64,000 bases of DNA from Streptomyces sp. WMMC500 (GTDB lineage Bacteria > Actinomycetota > Actinomycetes > Streptomycetales > Streptomycetaceae), in assembly GCF_027497195.1 (NCBI RefSeq), contig NZ_CP114905.1, forward strand, positions 5,281,001 to 5,345,000, read 5' to 3'. The translations under genes and the position numbers were made by a program. Shown here piece after piece: positions 10,214 through 19,409 of the stretch. Position 1 is the first letter of the stretch; each line of letters begins with the position of its first letter. Under the pieces are notes generated by a model, which ran no database searches, was not told where the DNA came from, and worked only from the letters and a program-made list of their open reading frames with translations.

Positions 10214-10936
10214 TCATCCCCGGCGCAGTTCCTTCGCCGCCTCCGTGAGGTCCTTCGCCGTGTCGATGGCCCGCCAGTACGCCCCCTGCGGCAGCGGGAA
10301 GCCCGCCAGCCGCCGCTGCCGCGCCAGCCTCGGGAACGTCGCGCGCTCGTGGTCGCCGCGCTCCGGCAGCAGGTCGCGGAAGGCGGCGGAGAAGACGTAC
10401 ACCCCCGCGTTGATCAGATACGGCGACGGCGGCGCCTCGATGAAGTCGATGACGTGCCCGAACTGGTCCGTCTCCACCGCGCCCCACGGCATGTGCGGCC
10501 GCGCCAGCGCCAGCGTCGCGTCCGCGCCCCGCTCCTGGTGGAACGCGGCCATCGCGGGCAGCGAGAACCGGGTCCAGATGTCGCCGTTCGTCGCATACCA
10601 CGGCTCGTCGGGCCGCGGCAGCGACGCCGCCGCGAACTTCAGCCCGCCGCCCCGCCCCAGCGGCTCCTTCTCGACCACGCAGCTCACCTTCAGCGGCAGC
10701 TCCGTGGCGTCCAGCCACTCCTGCAGCACCTCGGCGAGGTGCCCGCACGACACCACCGCGTCGGTGACGCCCTCCGCCGCCAGCCACGCCAGTTGGTGCC
10801 CGATGATGGGCACGCCGGTGCCGGGGATCTCGACCATCGGCTTGGGGCGGTCGTCCGTGTACGGACGAAGCCGTGACCCCTGCCCCCCGGCAAGGACCAC
10901 GGCTTGAGTGGGTAGTGCTGCTGCGGCTGCGGTCAT
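10214..10936 (-). CDS. Sugar-phosphate nucleotidyltransferase (NTP_transferase family)
   Basis: A 240-residue enzyme of the RfbA/GlmU-like nucleotidyltransferase fold. The signature VVLAGGQGSRLRPYTDDRPKPMVEI-type loop is at residues about 10-35 (GGxGxRLxP then PKP). ATNGDIWTRF, INAGVYVFSAAF and the metal/sugar-binding WRAIDT near the C-terminus fit the family. It should transfer a nucleotidyl group from an NTP to a sugar 1-phosphate; the sugar is not predictable from sequence. Length is that of the short mannose-1-phosphate guanylyltransferase-like group without a C-terminal beta-helix. The ATG at 10936 is preferred over a GTG nine bases upstream because it gives a compact N-terminus; neither has a strong RBS. 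It is convergent with the DoxX-type gene. Confidence 0.88.
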   Translation of the reverse strand: MTAAAAALPTQAVVLAGGQGSRLRPYTDDRPKPMVEIPGTGVPIIGHQLAWLAAEGVTDAVVSCGHLAEVLQEWLDATELPLKVSCVVEKEPLGRGGGLKFAAASLPRPDEPWYATNGDIWTRFSLPAMAAFHQERGADATLALARPHMPWGAVETDQFGHVIDFIEAPPSPYLINAGVYVFSAAFRDLLPERGDHERATFPRLARQRRLAGFPLPQGAYWRAIDTAKDLTEAAKELRRG

Positions 10937-11013
10937 ACCCCGCACCCTAACCGGCCGGTAGGAAACGGCCGCGGGTGCGGGGTCCTCCGCCGCCCTGCGC
11001 TATTGGGCGGTCC

Positions 11014-11427
11014 CTACTGGGCCGTGACGACCCCGGACGCGAACGCGGTGTCGCACACCGGGCGCGAGAACGACTGCGCGCGGATGACCCCGTACTTGGC
11101 CACCGCGGCCTCCCCCAGCGCGCGGGCGATCCCGGCGCAGTGCCGTGCGAGCGACGGCCGGGCGTGCACCTCGCGCTGCAACTGCGTGAGCGCCGCGCCC
11201 GGGTCCTTCTCCTGCAACTCGGCGATGAGGCGGTCCCGGAGCACCTCCTGCGGGGCGCGGGCGCCGGACGCGCCGACGGCGCTCTCCGCGGAGGCGCTGA
11301 GCATCCGGGAGTCGGTCGAGGGCGACGCCCAGGGGACGGTGGCGACCGCGAGCGTACCCGACAGCACGAGTACGACGGGGAGGACGAATGCGATGGTTCT
11401 GCCGATACGGCGGGCTACCTGCTTCAC
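11014..11427 (-). CDS. Small secreted alpha-helical protein of unknown function
   Basis: A 137-residue protein. A signal peptide or membrane anchor covers residues about 8-32 (RTIAFVLPVVLVLSGTLAVA). The mature part is largely helical and has two Cys (RHCAGIARAL and RPVCDTAF), 35 residues apart, which could form one disulfide outside the membrane. I recognise no catalytic motif. The position just downstream of msiK on the same strand is typical of Streptomyces, but the strong terminator between them argues against a common transcript. Confidence 0.8.
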   Translation of the reverse strand: MKQVARRIGRTIAFVLPVVLVLSGTLAVATVPWASPSTDSRMLSASAESAVGASGARAPQEVLRDRLIAELQEKDPGAALTQLQREVHARPSLARHCAGIARALGEAAVAKYGVIRAQSFSRPVCDTAFASGVVTAQ

Positions 11428-11618
11428 GCAGGCGATCGTAGCGAGCGGTAGTGATTTGGCGACATTGAGTCACCCCTACGAGCGCGGTTGGCCGGAAAAT
11501 TCGAATTCCGTGTTGACGTGGACGTCGAACGAGGTGGCGGACTTTCCGACGCACTTGCCGATACGCGGCCGTTTCCGTACCTCGTTCTGACGGAAGGCGT
11601 GACGTCCCGGAAACGCGC

Positions 11619-11654
11619 AACGGCGCCGCACCCCGGCCGGGGCGCGGCGCCGTT
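11619..11654 (-). terminator. Strong nested hairpin downstream of msiK
   Basis: AACGGCGCCGC and GCGGCGCCGTT form an 11-bp perfect stem that encloses a further CCCCGG-CCGGGG self-complementary core. It lies 36 bases past the msiK stop and is a very stable terminator. Confidence 0.75.
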
Positions 11655-11689
11655 CCGAAGGAGCCGCCGGGCTGTGTCGGTTCAGTCGG

Positions 11690-12826
<1,137 letters not shown>

Positions 12827-13003
12827 GGTGTTTCCCTTCACCGGCAGGAACGTGCCGGACGATCCGAGTAAAGGATGTGGTGTAGTCCACTGCTGTGGAC
12901 CATGGCGCTGACCGTACCTGCCGGTCAGCCCCTTGTCATCACCTCGAAGGTCCCGAAAACGCATCACCCCGCCACCCGGTGACCCGGTTACACTGCAGGG
13001 CGC

Positions 13004-13077
13004 GCCTCCTTAGCTCAGCTGGTCAGAGCAACGCTCTTGTAAAGCGTAGGTCGTCGGTTCGAATCCGACAGGGGGCT
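13004..13077 (+). tRNA. tRNA-Thr (anticodon UGU)
   Basis: A complete 74-nt cloverleaf. Acceptor GCCTCCT pairs with AGGGGGC (one G-T wobble). D arm GCTC/GAGC, anticodon stem ACGCT/AGCGT with loop CTTGTAA (anticodon TGT), five-base variable loop and T arm GTCGG-TTCGAAT-CCGAC follow. CCA is not encoded. The 3' half, from the anticodon loop on, is the attachment core of the integrated element, which rebuilds the gene exactly. Confidence 0.97.
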
Positions 13078-13080
13078 CCG
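13036..13080. repeat. Attachment site attL (45-bp direct repeat, left copy)
   Basis: Identical over 45 bases to 30003-30047. It starts in the tRNA-Thr anticodon loop (CTTGTAAAGCG) and ends just past the discriminator (GGGGGCTCCG). Identity is lost at once on both sides (T versus A before, G versus A after). Confidence 0.95.
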
Positions 13081-13084
13081 GTGG

Positions 13085-13117
13085 CCCCAGCCCAGACGCA
13101 CTCTGAGCTGGGGTTTT
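13085..13117 (+). terminator. Element-borne terminator behind tRNA-Thr
   Basis: CCCCAGC/GCTGGGG 7-bp stem with additional CAGA/TCTG pairing inside, followed by TTTT. It lies 8 bases past the tRNA and supplies the rebuilt tRNA gene with a terminator. Confidence 0.75.
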
Positions 13118-13119
13118 CG

Positions 13120-14505
13120 CTATCGGATGCGGCGTCGGCGGCGGGCGCGGGCCGCCCGCGTGTTCCTGGTCTCAGTCGTGGTCTCAGTACGGGTCTCAGA
13201 GCGGGGCATGAAGGCGTCGCCCATGCGCCGCATGGCGTCCTTCGACAGGTGCGACCGACCCTTCACGTACCGCCGGGTCTGGGTGATCTGTGTGTGCCGG
13301 AGGATCTCCATGATCGTGGGCATGTCCACCCCCAGCTCGTTCAGGATGGTGCCGGCCGTGTGGCGGCTGCCGTCGTAGAGGCGCCGGTCGTCGATGCCCG
13401 CTTCGGCAAGCAGCTCCTTGAATTCCTCCCAGTCCGCCCGCGGGTCCAGCGGACGCCCGTCCGGCCGTGTGAATACCGCGTCGTGCTCCTGCCACAGCTC
13501 GCCCGCGGCGGCCCGCATCGCGTTCTGCCGTTCCTTGTGCTCGCGGAGGTAGGGGATGAACGGCGGCGGGATGGGCACGGGGTTCGTGCTCTTCTTCGTC
13601 TTGGGGCGAGTGAAGACCAGCCCGCCTTCTTCACGCTGCGGGCACGTGCTCGCGTGCCGTGTGCAGCCCTTCGGACACGGCTTAGGGCAACCACGCTTGT
13701 ACGACTTGTGGCGTGTGCAGTTCTCAGGGCATGACTCGAAGCGGTGCAGCCGGGCTCCGCAGGCATGAGGGTCTTCGCAGCCGTGACGCCAATTGAGTCG
13801 CTGAAGCTGCCATTGCGGGTGGAACAGCTCGTTTTCCAGGTCCACGTACGGCCACCGCCAACCCAACGTCTCGCCTTGCCGTAACCCCATCCCGACCCCG
13901 ACGCACCACCGCAGGAAGGTGGGCCGCTTCGCCGCTGCTTCGAGGAACGCCTTGGCTTCCTCGGTGGTGAAGGGATGCGCTTCGGTCTCCTCCACGGTGG
14001 GTGGGTCCACGAGCGTGGCGACGTTCTCCACGATGATGCGGCGGCGGTGGGCAATCTTCAGAGCGCGGGACAAGATGCGGTGCACCTTGAGCACATGGGA
14101 CGGCGCGTGCCCCTCGGCGAGCATGGCGGCGTACATCTTCTCCAGATGCTCGGGGGCGAGCTTGTCCAGGCGGTGCCTGCCAACTCCGGGAACGATGTCG
14201 TTGCGAGTCTTGGACCAGTAGTCGTCCAGGGAGCGGGGCCGGAGTTTCAGGCTCGCGATGGTGGTGAGGTAGGTCTCCATCCACTGCTCCACGGTCGGCA
14301 CCCGTCCGGCCTTGGGCGCCCGGCCGCCGTCACGGAGCCGTTCCAGCTCTCTGACCTTGCGGCGCACCTCCTTCTCGGTGCGGGCGCGGCGGTGCCGGCG
14401 GTCGGGGCTGCCATCGTCCTTCACGCCCATCGTGACGCGGCCGTGCCACCACCCGTCACTGCCGAGATAGACGGATGAAGTCATGTTGGGATTGCGAGGG
14501 CTCAT
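13120..14505 (-). CDS. int: Tyrosine site-specific integrase
   Basis: A 461-residue phage-type integrase that should recombine attP with the tRNA-Thr attB. An N-terminal arm-binding region (SVYLGSDGWWHGRV, EKEVRRKVREL) is followed by a SAM-like core-binding domain (about 65-165) and the catalytic domain. Catalytic residues visible are Arg209 (GLRQGETLGW), Lys305 (TKKSTNPVP), Arg381 (DGSRHTAGT), His404 (ILRHTQ) and nucleophile Tyr413 (TRRYVK). The usual His three residues before Arg381 is Asp here. An insert with eight Cys at about 243-288 interrupts the catalytic domain, and may bind zinc. Start at 14505 has GGAGGAG five bases upstream; a further in-frame ATG at 14517 has none. The C-terminus is a Thr/Glu then Arg-rich tail next to attL. 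Confidence 0.95.
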   Translation of the reverse strand: MSPRNPNMTSSVYLGSDGWWHGRVTMGVKDDGSPDRRHRRARTEKEVRRKVRELERLRDGGRAPKAGRVPTVEQWMETYLTTIASLKLRPRSLDDYWSKTRNDIVPGVGRHRLDKLAPEHLEKMYAAMLAEGHAPSHVLKVHRILSRALKIAHRRRIIVENVATLVDPPTVEETEAHPFTTEEAKAFLEAAAKRPTFLRWCVGVGMGLRQGETLGWRWPYVDLENELFHPQWQLQRLNWRHGCEDPHACGARLHRFESCPENCTRHKSYKRGCPKPCPKGCTRHASTCPQREEGGLVFTRPKTKKSTNPVPIPPPFIPYLREHKERQNAMRAAAGELWQEHDAVFTRPDGRPLDPRADWEEFKELLAEAGIDDRRLYDGSRHTAGTILNELGVDMPTIMEILRHTQITQTRRYVKGRSHLSKDAMRRMGDAFMPRSETRTETTTETRNTRAARARRRRRIR

Positions 14506-14570
14506 GCACTCCTCCATGCAGAAAGGCGGCCCCGGGCCGAAGTCCGGAGCCGCCTTGATGTGGGACGCGG

Positions 14571-14771
14571 TCAGCTAGAAAGCGGGACGAGATGTGCCAC
14601 GTAGGTTTCGAGATCCGAACGACGGATTCGGCGGCAGCGGCCCAGCTTGATGTACTTCACGGCGCCCGCGGCCATCAGCTCGTAGAGCGTTGAGCGGCCG
14701 ATAGCAAGCGCGGCGGCAGCTTCCTCGGGGGTGTAGAGGAGCCGGTCAGCAGCAGGGGCGGTCGTGCTCAT
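14571..14771 (-). CDS. xis: Excisionase, helix-turn-helix (MerR-like) type
   Basis: A 66-residue protein with a single winged-helix DNA-binding motif: LLYTPEEAAAALAIGRSTLYELM, then the wing/second helix GRCRRIRRSDLETYVAHL. Size and position upstream of int are those of AICE excisionases, which bend attL/attR DNA and steer the integrase to excision. The ATG at 14771 has AGGAGG nine bases upstream; a TTG at 14780 would be directly on the RBS and is rejected. It is followed after 65 bases by int and is presumably on the same transcript. Confidence 0.9.
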   Translation of the reverse strand: MSTTAPAADRLLYTPEEAAAALAIGRSTLYELMAAGAVKYIKLGRCRRIRRSDLETYVAHLVPLSS

Positions 14772-14816
14772 GCGGTGCAACCTCCTCGGGGGCGTCGGCG
14801 GCCCTGTCCTGTCAGG

Positions 14817-15033
14817 TCCGCTACTTCCGCTACCTCCGCTACCGCCCTGGTCAGGGGCATGATTGAGGTAGCGGATTGGGTAGCGGTAGCGGATTGGAGC
14901 GCTGCCGGCCCCGGCCGGGTGGCCGCGGGGCCGGTAGCGGTTCGGCGGGGCAGGTAGCGGATGGCGCAGGGCTTTCCGCTACCTGATCTAGGGCTCTGAC
15001 CTGCGCGGTAGCGGAGGTAGCGGAAGTAGCGGA
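14817..15033. repeat. GTAGCGGA array (candidate replication origin or transfer site)
   Basis: At least 12 copies of GTAGCGG (mostly GTAGCGGA) in 217 bp. Three inverted copies are spaced exactly 9 bases apart at 14817, 14826 and 14835. Direct copies start at 14868, 14880, 14886, 14934 and 14954, and one inverted at 14975. Three direct copies, again 9 bases apart, are at 15008, 15017 and 15026. The two 9-phased triads face each other. The right triad encodes the PLLPLPPLP end of the DUF3631 protein. The layout resembles iterons. Confidence 0.85.
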
Positions 15034-16136
15034 TTCTCAGGGGGCGGGGGGCAGTACCGCTCCCAGGCGTCCCGGAGGTCCGCGGCGTAGTAGCCCTTCA
15101 TCACGCTTCCGCTGGTTTTGATGTTGCGGGCGGCAATCGGGGCGTTCTCCGCGGTCATGTACTCCCGCAGCATCCGCGACAGCCCGCGGGCATTCAGCGG
15201 CTTGCCGCTCATGTCCGCCCACGGCGCCTCTTCGAGGCTGTGCAGCCGGTCGAGAATGGCCACGGTGGGCAAGCGGTCGATGCCGCTGAACACGTAGTCC
15301 CGCAGGTCGGTGAGCAGCCGGATTCCGATGCTGCCCTTGTCGCTGCTCTGGGCTGCGGCCACCAGTTCCACGCAGGCGGTGCGGGCCCGCTTGGGCCAGT
15401 CACGGCCTGCCGCGTCCGCCACGGCGAGCAGGGGTTCCCACACGTCCGCGGGCCGGTCGGTGATGCCCTCCGGAAGCTCCGGAAAGACGCCGTCGACTCG
15501 CTCGCGTACCGTCTCAGCCCATGCGGCGAGCCGGTCCCTGAGCGCGTGCCCTTGCTTCTCGTGGATGCGCTGGCGGAAGGGCTGCACGTGCTCGTTCGGG
15601 GCGCGGCGGCGCATGCGGATGATGACCGAGCGGGTCAGGATCGTGTCCGGCAGGGAGCCGAGTCCGGCGACGGCTACTGCGCAGTAGGAGGGAAACTCCT
15701 GCACCTGCTGGTTGGCTCCGTCGCCGACGCAGCGCCACATCACACCCGAACGGCGGTGGCCGGCGTTGAGGAAGCCGCGAAGCTGTTCGTTGTCCCCGGC
15801 CTTGGGACCGAAGACGGTGTCAATCTCATCGAACAGGATCGTGGGGCGCCCCTCCATGCCACCTACGGCACGGAACAGCGCGGAGGCGGAGGCGTTGACC
15901 GCCACCATCGGCTGCGGCACCAGGGTCTCTACGATCTCCAGCGCTCGCGACTTCCCCGAGCCGGGCTCGGGGGAGAGGAACGCCAGCCGGGGAGTGGAGT
16001 CGAAGCAATCCAGCAGGTGCGCATGTGCGTCCCACAACGTGACGGCGACGTATGCGGCGTCGAGGGGGAAGATGTTGAAGCGACGATGGAAGGCTTCCAC
16101 CTCATCGAGCAAGGCGGCTCCGTCGAGGGTGCTCAT
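14988..16136 (-). CDS. DUF3631 P-loop ATPase of the AICE replication module
   Basis: A 382-residue protein. An AAA-type P-loop is clear: Walker A EPGSGKSRAL near residue 60 and Walker B TILFDEIDTVFG near 105. A DUF3631 C-terminal region follows (RSVIIRMRRR, ADVWEPLLAVADAAG, GLSRMLREY). Such proteins sit beside primase-polymerases in plasmids and AICEs and probably serve as the replicative helicase or loader; the biochemical role is inferred. The ATG at 16136 has GGGAGGAAGG upstream and overlaps the stop of the preceding gene by 4 bases (ATGA). The 3' end runs into the GTAGCGGA array, so protein tail and repeat are under joint selection. Confidence 0.88.
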   Translation of the reverse strand: MSTLDGAALLDEVEAFHRRFNIFPLDAAYVAVTLWDAHAHLLDCFDSTPRLAFLSPEPGSGKSRALEIVETLVPQPMVAVNASASALFRAVGGMEGRPTILFDEIDTVFGPKAGDNEQLRGFLNAGHRRSGVMWRCVGDGANQQVQEFPSYCAVAVAGLGSLPDTILTRSVIIRMRRRAPNEHVQPFRQRIHEKQGHALRDRLAAWAETVRERVDGVFPELPEGITDRPADVWEPLLAVADAAGRDWPKRARTACVELVAAAQSSDKGSIGIRLLTDLRDYVFSGIDRLPTVAILDRLHSLEEAPWADMSGKPLNARGLSRMLREYMTAENAPIAARNIKTSGSVMKGYYAADLRDAWERYCPPPPENPLLPLPPLPRRSEP

Positions 16137-16498
16137 GCGGCCTTCCTCCCTTCCGGCGAGCGGAGCGGACAGGCGTCCCGGTGGGCCGTGTGTGCCTCGA
16201 TGAGCGCCAGCACCTTCGCGCGGCCGGCGGCGCGGCAGTCGCGCCCGCACCGGCACGTCGAGGTGGCGGTGGGGGTGGCGCCGTAGGGGGCGTGGATGCG
16301 TAGCCACGCCACGATGACGCGCCTGTCACCTGTGGCCGGGCCGGTGCGCTGGGAGGCGGCGGGAAGGGCTGAAAGGACGGCCTGGCGGCCGTCGTCCTTC
16401 ATGCCACAGCCCTGATCGGTGCCGGGTGTCGGCGGGCGCGTACGGGCCGCTGAGAAGCCCGTGAGAGGCGTTTCAGGCGGAGAGGCGGGCGATGTCAT
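16133..16498 (-). CDS. Small Cys-containing AICE protein, function unknown
   Basis: A 121-residue protein between Prim-Pol and the DUF3631 ATPase, overlapping each by 4 bases (ATGA at 16495-16498 and at 16133-16136), which signals strict co-translation. The N-terminal ~32 residues are Pro/Thr-rich. The conserved-looking part starts at MKDDGRQAVLSALPA and includes VIVAWLRIHAPYG and a TCRCGRDC cluster that could bind a metal. An internal ATG at residue 33 could be an alternative start. I do not recognise a named family. Its place suggests a role in replication initiation or copy control. Confidence 0.75.
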   Translation of the reverse strand: MTSPASPPETPLTGFSAARTRPPTPGTDQGCGMKDDGRQAVLSALPAASQRTGPATGDRRVIVAWLRIHAPYGATPTATSTCRCGRDCRAAGRAKVLALIEAHTAHRDACPLRSPEGRKAA

Positions 16499-17391
16499 GC
16501 CGCCTCCCGGGGCCGAGCGTTGCGGATGGACCAATCCAGGGCGCTGCGCAAGGTGGAACGGCACTCGTACGGCTTGAGCCCCGCCGCCTCCCCCGCCGCC
16601 TGAAACGCCTCCTCGACCTGGTGCCGGGTGAGGTCGCCCCAGGCGATGAAGCGGCCCATAGCGCGTGCGGCGATGAACAGCGTCCGTTCCCGTGCGCCCA
16701 CGGGTGCGGCCGTAATCGCGGCCTGCTCGCGCTCGAACGCCACCTGAGCGCGGCGGGTTGCGTTGCGCGGTGGCGCGATTGTCGGTGCGGTGGAGGGCTC
16801 CGGTACCGGCCGCAGCGCGGACAGCAGCCACGACGGCAGCGGCGTTACCGGCGCCGGACTGGTCGCCTGGTAGGCGGTGCCGCCCCGAAGGCTGCCGGCG
16901 GCGACGACGTACCCGCCCCACGCCCGGGTATCGACCAGTGGCGCGAGGGTGCCCGCGCTGTTGGTCAGGCGGGTGCCGGGCGGGGAGGTGAAGTACAGGT
17001 GCGTGCCGCCGCTGGGCGTCCGCACCCTGTACGTGGCTGGCACCGGCTGTCCGGCGCGCTCGCAGAGCGCCAGGAAGGACGCCGCGCCGTCAGGCGGGTC
17101 CCTCCTGTCCTTCGACACGTCCAGGTCGACCACGACGAGCCCGGCCGGGCCGGTGGCGATGCCGACGTTGAACGGGCCGCATGCCCATGCGACGCGGATG
17201 CGGTCGGGGTCGGTGGTGGCGCGCTGTTCCCACTTGCGGTGCCCGGCGGCGCACTGCCCCGCACGGGGGCACGCGCGCTCGCCGTGCAGCGCGGGCCGCT
17301 TCGCCTGGGGGCGGAGCGGGAAGACGGGCCAGCCGCGAGCGGCTGCGGCCAGTGCGGCGCGCAGCAGCGCGGGTGATGCCTCATGCGGCAT
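16495..17391 (-). CDS. Bifunctional DNA primase/polymerase (Prim-Pol)
   Basis: A 298-residue archaeo-eukaryotic-type primase of the plasmid Prim-Pol family. The N-terminus AARGWPVFPLRPQAKRP is characteristic. The catalytic acidic motif is VVVDLDVSK (two Asp), followed by RTPSGGTHLYF and WGGYVVAAGS, the family's second and third motifs. The C-terminal ~80 residues form a small helical domain (FIAWGDLTRHQVEEAFQAAGE, CRSTLRSALDW). It should start and extend DNA strands on the excised circle. It overlaps the next gene by 4 bases and heads a three-gene block with the small Cys protein and the DUF3631 ATPase. GGAG lies nine bases before the ATG. Confidence 0.92.
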   Translation of the reverse strand: MPHEASPALLRAALAAAARGWPVFPLRPQAKRPALHGERACPRAGQCAAGHRKWEQRATTDPDRIRVAWACGPFNVGIATGPAGLVVVDLDVSKDRRDPPDGAASFLALCERAGQPVPATYRVRTPSGGTHLYFTSPPGTRLTNSAGTLAPLVDTRAWGGYVVAAGSLRGGTAYQATSPAPVTPLPSWLLSALRPVPEPSTAPTIAPPRNATRRAQVAFEREQAAITAAPVGARERTLFIAARAMGRFIAWGDLTRHQVEEAFQAAGEAAGLKPYECRSTLRSALDWSIRNARPREAA

Positions 17392-17478
17392 GCTGGAGGT
17401 CTCCTGTTCTCTTGGAGGGACAGGCAGGGCCGGGGCGGGCGCAGGCTTGTGGTGAGACGGCGCCCGCCTCGGGCGTAT

Positions 17479-17922
17479 CTAGAACGGCGGCTCGTCGCCG
17501 GACTTCCCGTCGGCGTTCGTGGCCCACGGGTCGTCGGTCGCGTTCGGCTTGACGACGTTCCTGCCGTTGATGGTGACGGTGGTGAAGCGCAGCGACGCGC
17601 CGATGTCGTCCACCTCGACCGCGAGCATGGAGCGCTTCTCGCCCTGGTCGGTCTCCCAGTTGTGCTGCCGGATCCGGCCGGACAGCACCACGCGCGTGCC
17701 CTTGGTCAGGCTGTCCGCGACGTGTTCGGCCAGCGAGCGCCAGGCGGCGCAGCGGAAGAAGGTGGCGGTGCCGTCCTTCCACTGGTTGCTCTCGCGGTCG
17801 AATACCCGCGGGGTAGAGGCCACGGTGAACTTCGCCAGCGCGTGCCCGTTGCCGGTGAACTTCACCTCAGGGTCGGCGGTCAGGTTGCCGGTGATGGTGA
17901 TCGGGGTCTCTCCGAACGACAT
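17479..17922 (-). CDS. ssb: Single-stranded DNA-binding protein
   Basis: A 147-residue SSB. The OB-fold is complete: ITITGNLTADPEVKFT at the N-terminus, LAKFTVASTPR, FRCAAWRSLAEHVADSL, KGTRVVLSGRIRQ and the dimer strand MLAVEVDDIG. The C-terminus ends DEPPF, matching the acidic Asp/Glu-Pro-Phe tip by which SSB recruits replication and repair proteins. AGGAGGAAGC directly precedes the ATG. An element-encoded SSB beside a Prim-Pol fits replication of the excised element. It is separate from the chromosomal ssb genes expected elsewhere. Confidence 0.96.
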   Translation of the reverse strand: MSFGETPITITGNLTADPEVKFTGNGHALAKFTVASTPRVFDRESNQWKDGTATFFRCAAWRSLAEHVADSLTKGTRVVLSGRIRQHNWETDQGEKRSMLAVEVDDIGASLRFTTVTINGRNVVKPNATDDPWATNADGKSGDEPPF

Positions 17923-17990
17923 GCTTCCTCCTGGTTCGGAACGGGAAGTTCGGGTGCACATTGGGGCGGTCGCCCCCTCGGCGGATGTGG

Positions 17991-18911
17991 CTAGTCGTCG
18001 TCGACGGGGATGCGGGCGAGGATCGCGGCCCGCTCGCGCTCGCCCAGTTCGCGGGCGTCTTCGAGCGCGTCGAGGTCCAAGACCTCTTCGAGCGCGGCGC
18101 GGACTTCGTTGCTGAGCTGGGTGGGGCTCATCGCTTCGGCCTGGACGGTGTGGCGCATGTGCTCGCCGCGCCGGTCGGTGGCCTTCTGCGGTGCAGAGGG
18201 CAGCCGGTAGCGGGTGATCTGGTCTTCGGTCACGCCGAGCCGTGCGAACGTCGGCGGCTGGCCTCCCATGTCGTCCACGAACGCGCTGATGTCCTCGGCG
18301 GCGGAGTCCAGGATGGACAGCCCGGAGGGGTCGTGGTCGCCCAGGTGCAGCACGGTGGTGGGCGTCTGGCGGTAGGAGATGCGCCGCGCGGCGCCGTGCT
18401 TGAGCGTGAGGGAGTCGAAGCCGCCGGAGCTGTAGACCGACACCCCGAAGTCGCGGGCGATGCGGGCGACCATGGGCACCATGCCGGCTGCCTCCACCCA
18501 CACCTCGACCGCGACCGGCTGGCCGTCGTCTAAGGCGTGGACGTAGCCCTCCGCGGAGCCCTTGACGGCCTGCCAGAACTGCTCCGGGGAGTCCCAACCG
18601 GGCCCGCCCATCTCGGTGCCGCCGTCGTCGCGGATGGCGTGCATCGGGATCAGCCGCGCGCGGCGGGCCCGGTTCAGGGTCTCCAGCAGCCGGGCGTATG
18701 CCTGCTCGGTCTTGTCGTAGCCGTGCGCGCCGACCAGGCGGTAGAAGACCTGTCGGGCGGTCATCGGCAGGAACGCGCGGTTCTCCTCCAGCACGCCGCG
18801 TACCTGGTCCACCAGGGCCTGTACGTGCGGGCGGGGGGTCCAGTCGGCGTAGCCGCGCGGCCGGGTGCGCTTGTAGGTACGGCCCGAGACGGTGCCGTTC
18901 GATCCGTTCAT
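17991..18911 (-). CDS. Toprim-like protein, AICE-associated
   Basis: A 306-residue protein of unknown exact function. It contains the Toprim-type acidic motif LHLGDHDPSG near residue 195 (DxD), preceded by a strand-helix stretch (VAVEVWVEAAGMVPMV, with Glu) that supplies the usual upstream acidic residue. Earlier motifs are RQVFYRLVGAHGYDKTEQAYARL and RRARLIPMHAIRDDG. This pattern resembles the Toprim/topoisomerase VI-A-like proteins found in actinobacterial plasmids. It may nick or process DNA, or act in replication; no experiment supports this. GGGAGA lies before the ATG at 18911. It sits between ssb and a spread-type gene on the same strand. Confidence 0.75.
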   Translation of the reverse strand: MNGSNGTVSGRTYKRTRPRGYADWTPRPHVQALVDQVRGVLEENRAFLPMTARQVFYRLVGAHGYDKTEQAYARLLETLNRARRARLIPMHAIRDDGGTEMGGPGWDSPEQFWQAVKGSAEGYVHALDDGQPVAVEVWVEAAGMVPMVARIARDFGVSVYSSGGFDSLTLKHGAARRISYRQTPTTVLHLGDHDPSGLSILDSAAEDISAFVDDMGGQPPTFARLGVTEDQITRYRLPSAPQKATDRRGEHMRHTVQAEAMSPTQLSNEVRAALEEVLDLDALEDARELGERERAAILARIPVDDD

Positions 18912-18925
18912 GCGATCTCCCTTGG

Positions 18926-19396
18926 TCAGCCGTGGAAGTGGTTGCGCTTGAACGTGGCCTTGCGGATGTGGACCGCGCTGCCGGGCCGTCCACCGCCGAT
19001 CGCGCGGGCGGGCAGGCGCCAGGCGAGGACGGCCAGGGCGATCCACATGGCGGTGCCGGAGCCGAACCCGGCGGCGGCGCCGATGACTTCGCCGATGCCC
19101 CAGCCGACCCCGGCGGACAGGGCGCCGCCGCCGATGCCGGCGGCGACGAAGCGCTGTGCGATGGGGTCCAGCAGCGGCAGCGGGGTCAGGTCGCGGGGTT
19201 CGGGGCGGGCCATGGCGGGCGGTGTGAGGTGCTTGGGCATGGGGACCATGCGGCCGTAGGCGTCGGGCACCCAGACCACCGGCCCGCGTTCGGCGGGCAG
19301 TTCCACCCCGGCCGGTCCGGGCGCGTACAGGTCCAGCGGTGCCGGGTCGTACGCCGATGCGGTCGGCGGTCCCGGCCTCAGGACGGGTTCGTTCAT
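18926..19396 (-). CDS. Putative spread-type membrane protein
   Basis: A 156-residue protein with a Pro-rich N-terminal half (PVLRPGPPTAS, ERGPVVWVPDAYGRMVPMPKHL) and one or two hydrophobic Gly/Ala-rich segments (AAGIGGGALSAGVGWGIGEVIGAAAGFGSG and MWIALAVLAW, separated by a few residues). The C-terminus is basic (RKATFKRNHFHG). Such small proteins beside tra genes in Streptomyces elements are Spd proteins, needed for intramycelial spread. Homology cannot be proven here. GGAG precedes the ATG at 19396. The next gene starts 14 bases downstream with its own RBS. Confidence 0.7.
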   Translation of the reverse strand: MNEPVLRPGPPTASAYDPAPLDLYAPGPAGVELPAERGPVVWVPDAYGRMVPMPKHLTPPAMARPEPRDLTPLPLLDPIAQRFVAAGIGGGALSAGVGWGIGEVIGAAAGFGSGTAMWIALAVLAWRLPARAIGGGRPGSAVHIRKATFKRNHFHG

Positions 19397-19409
19397 GGCG
19401 GGTCTCCTG

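Noticed and set aside
14817..15033. Regularly spaced short repeats resembling a CRISPR array
   Set aside because: Units are only 8-9 bases, in both orientations and without unique spacers, and no cas genes are nearby.
16499..16921. N-terminal extension of the small Cys protein to 262 residues
   Set aside because: The extension lies wholly antiparallel-frame within Prim-Pol coding sequence; the 4-nt overlap start at 16498 fits the operon style.
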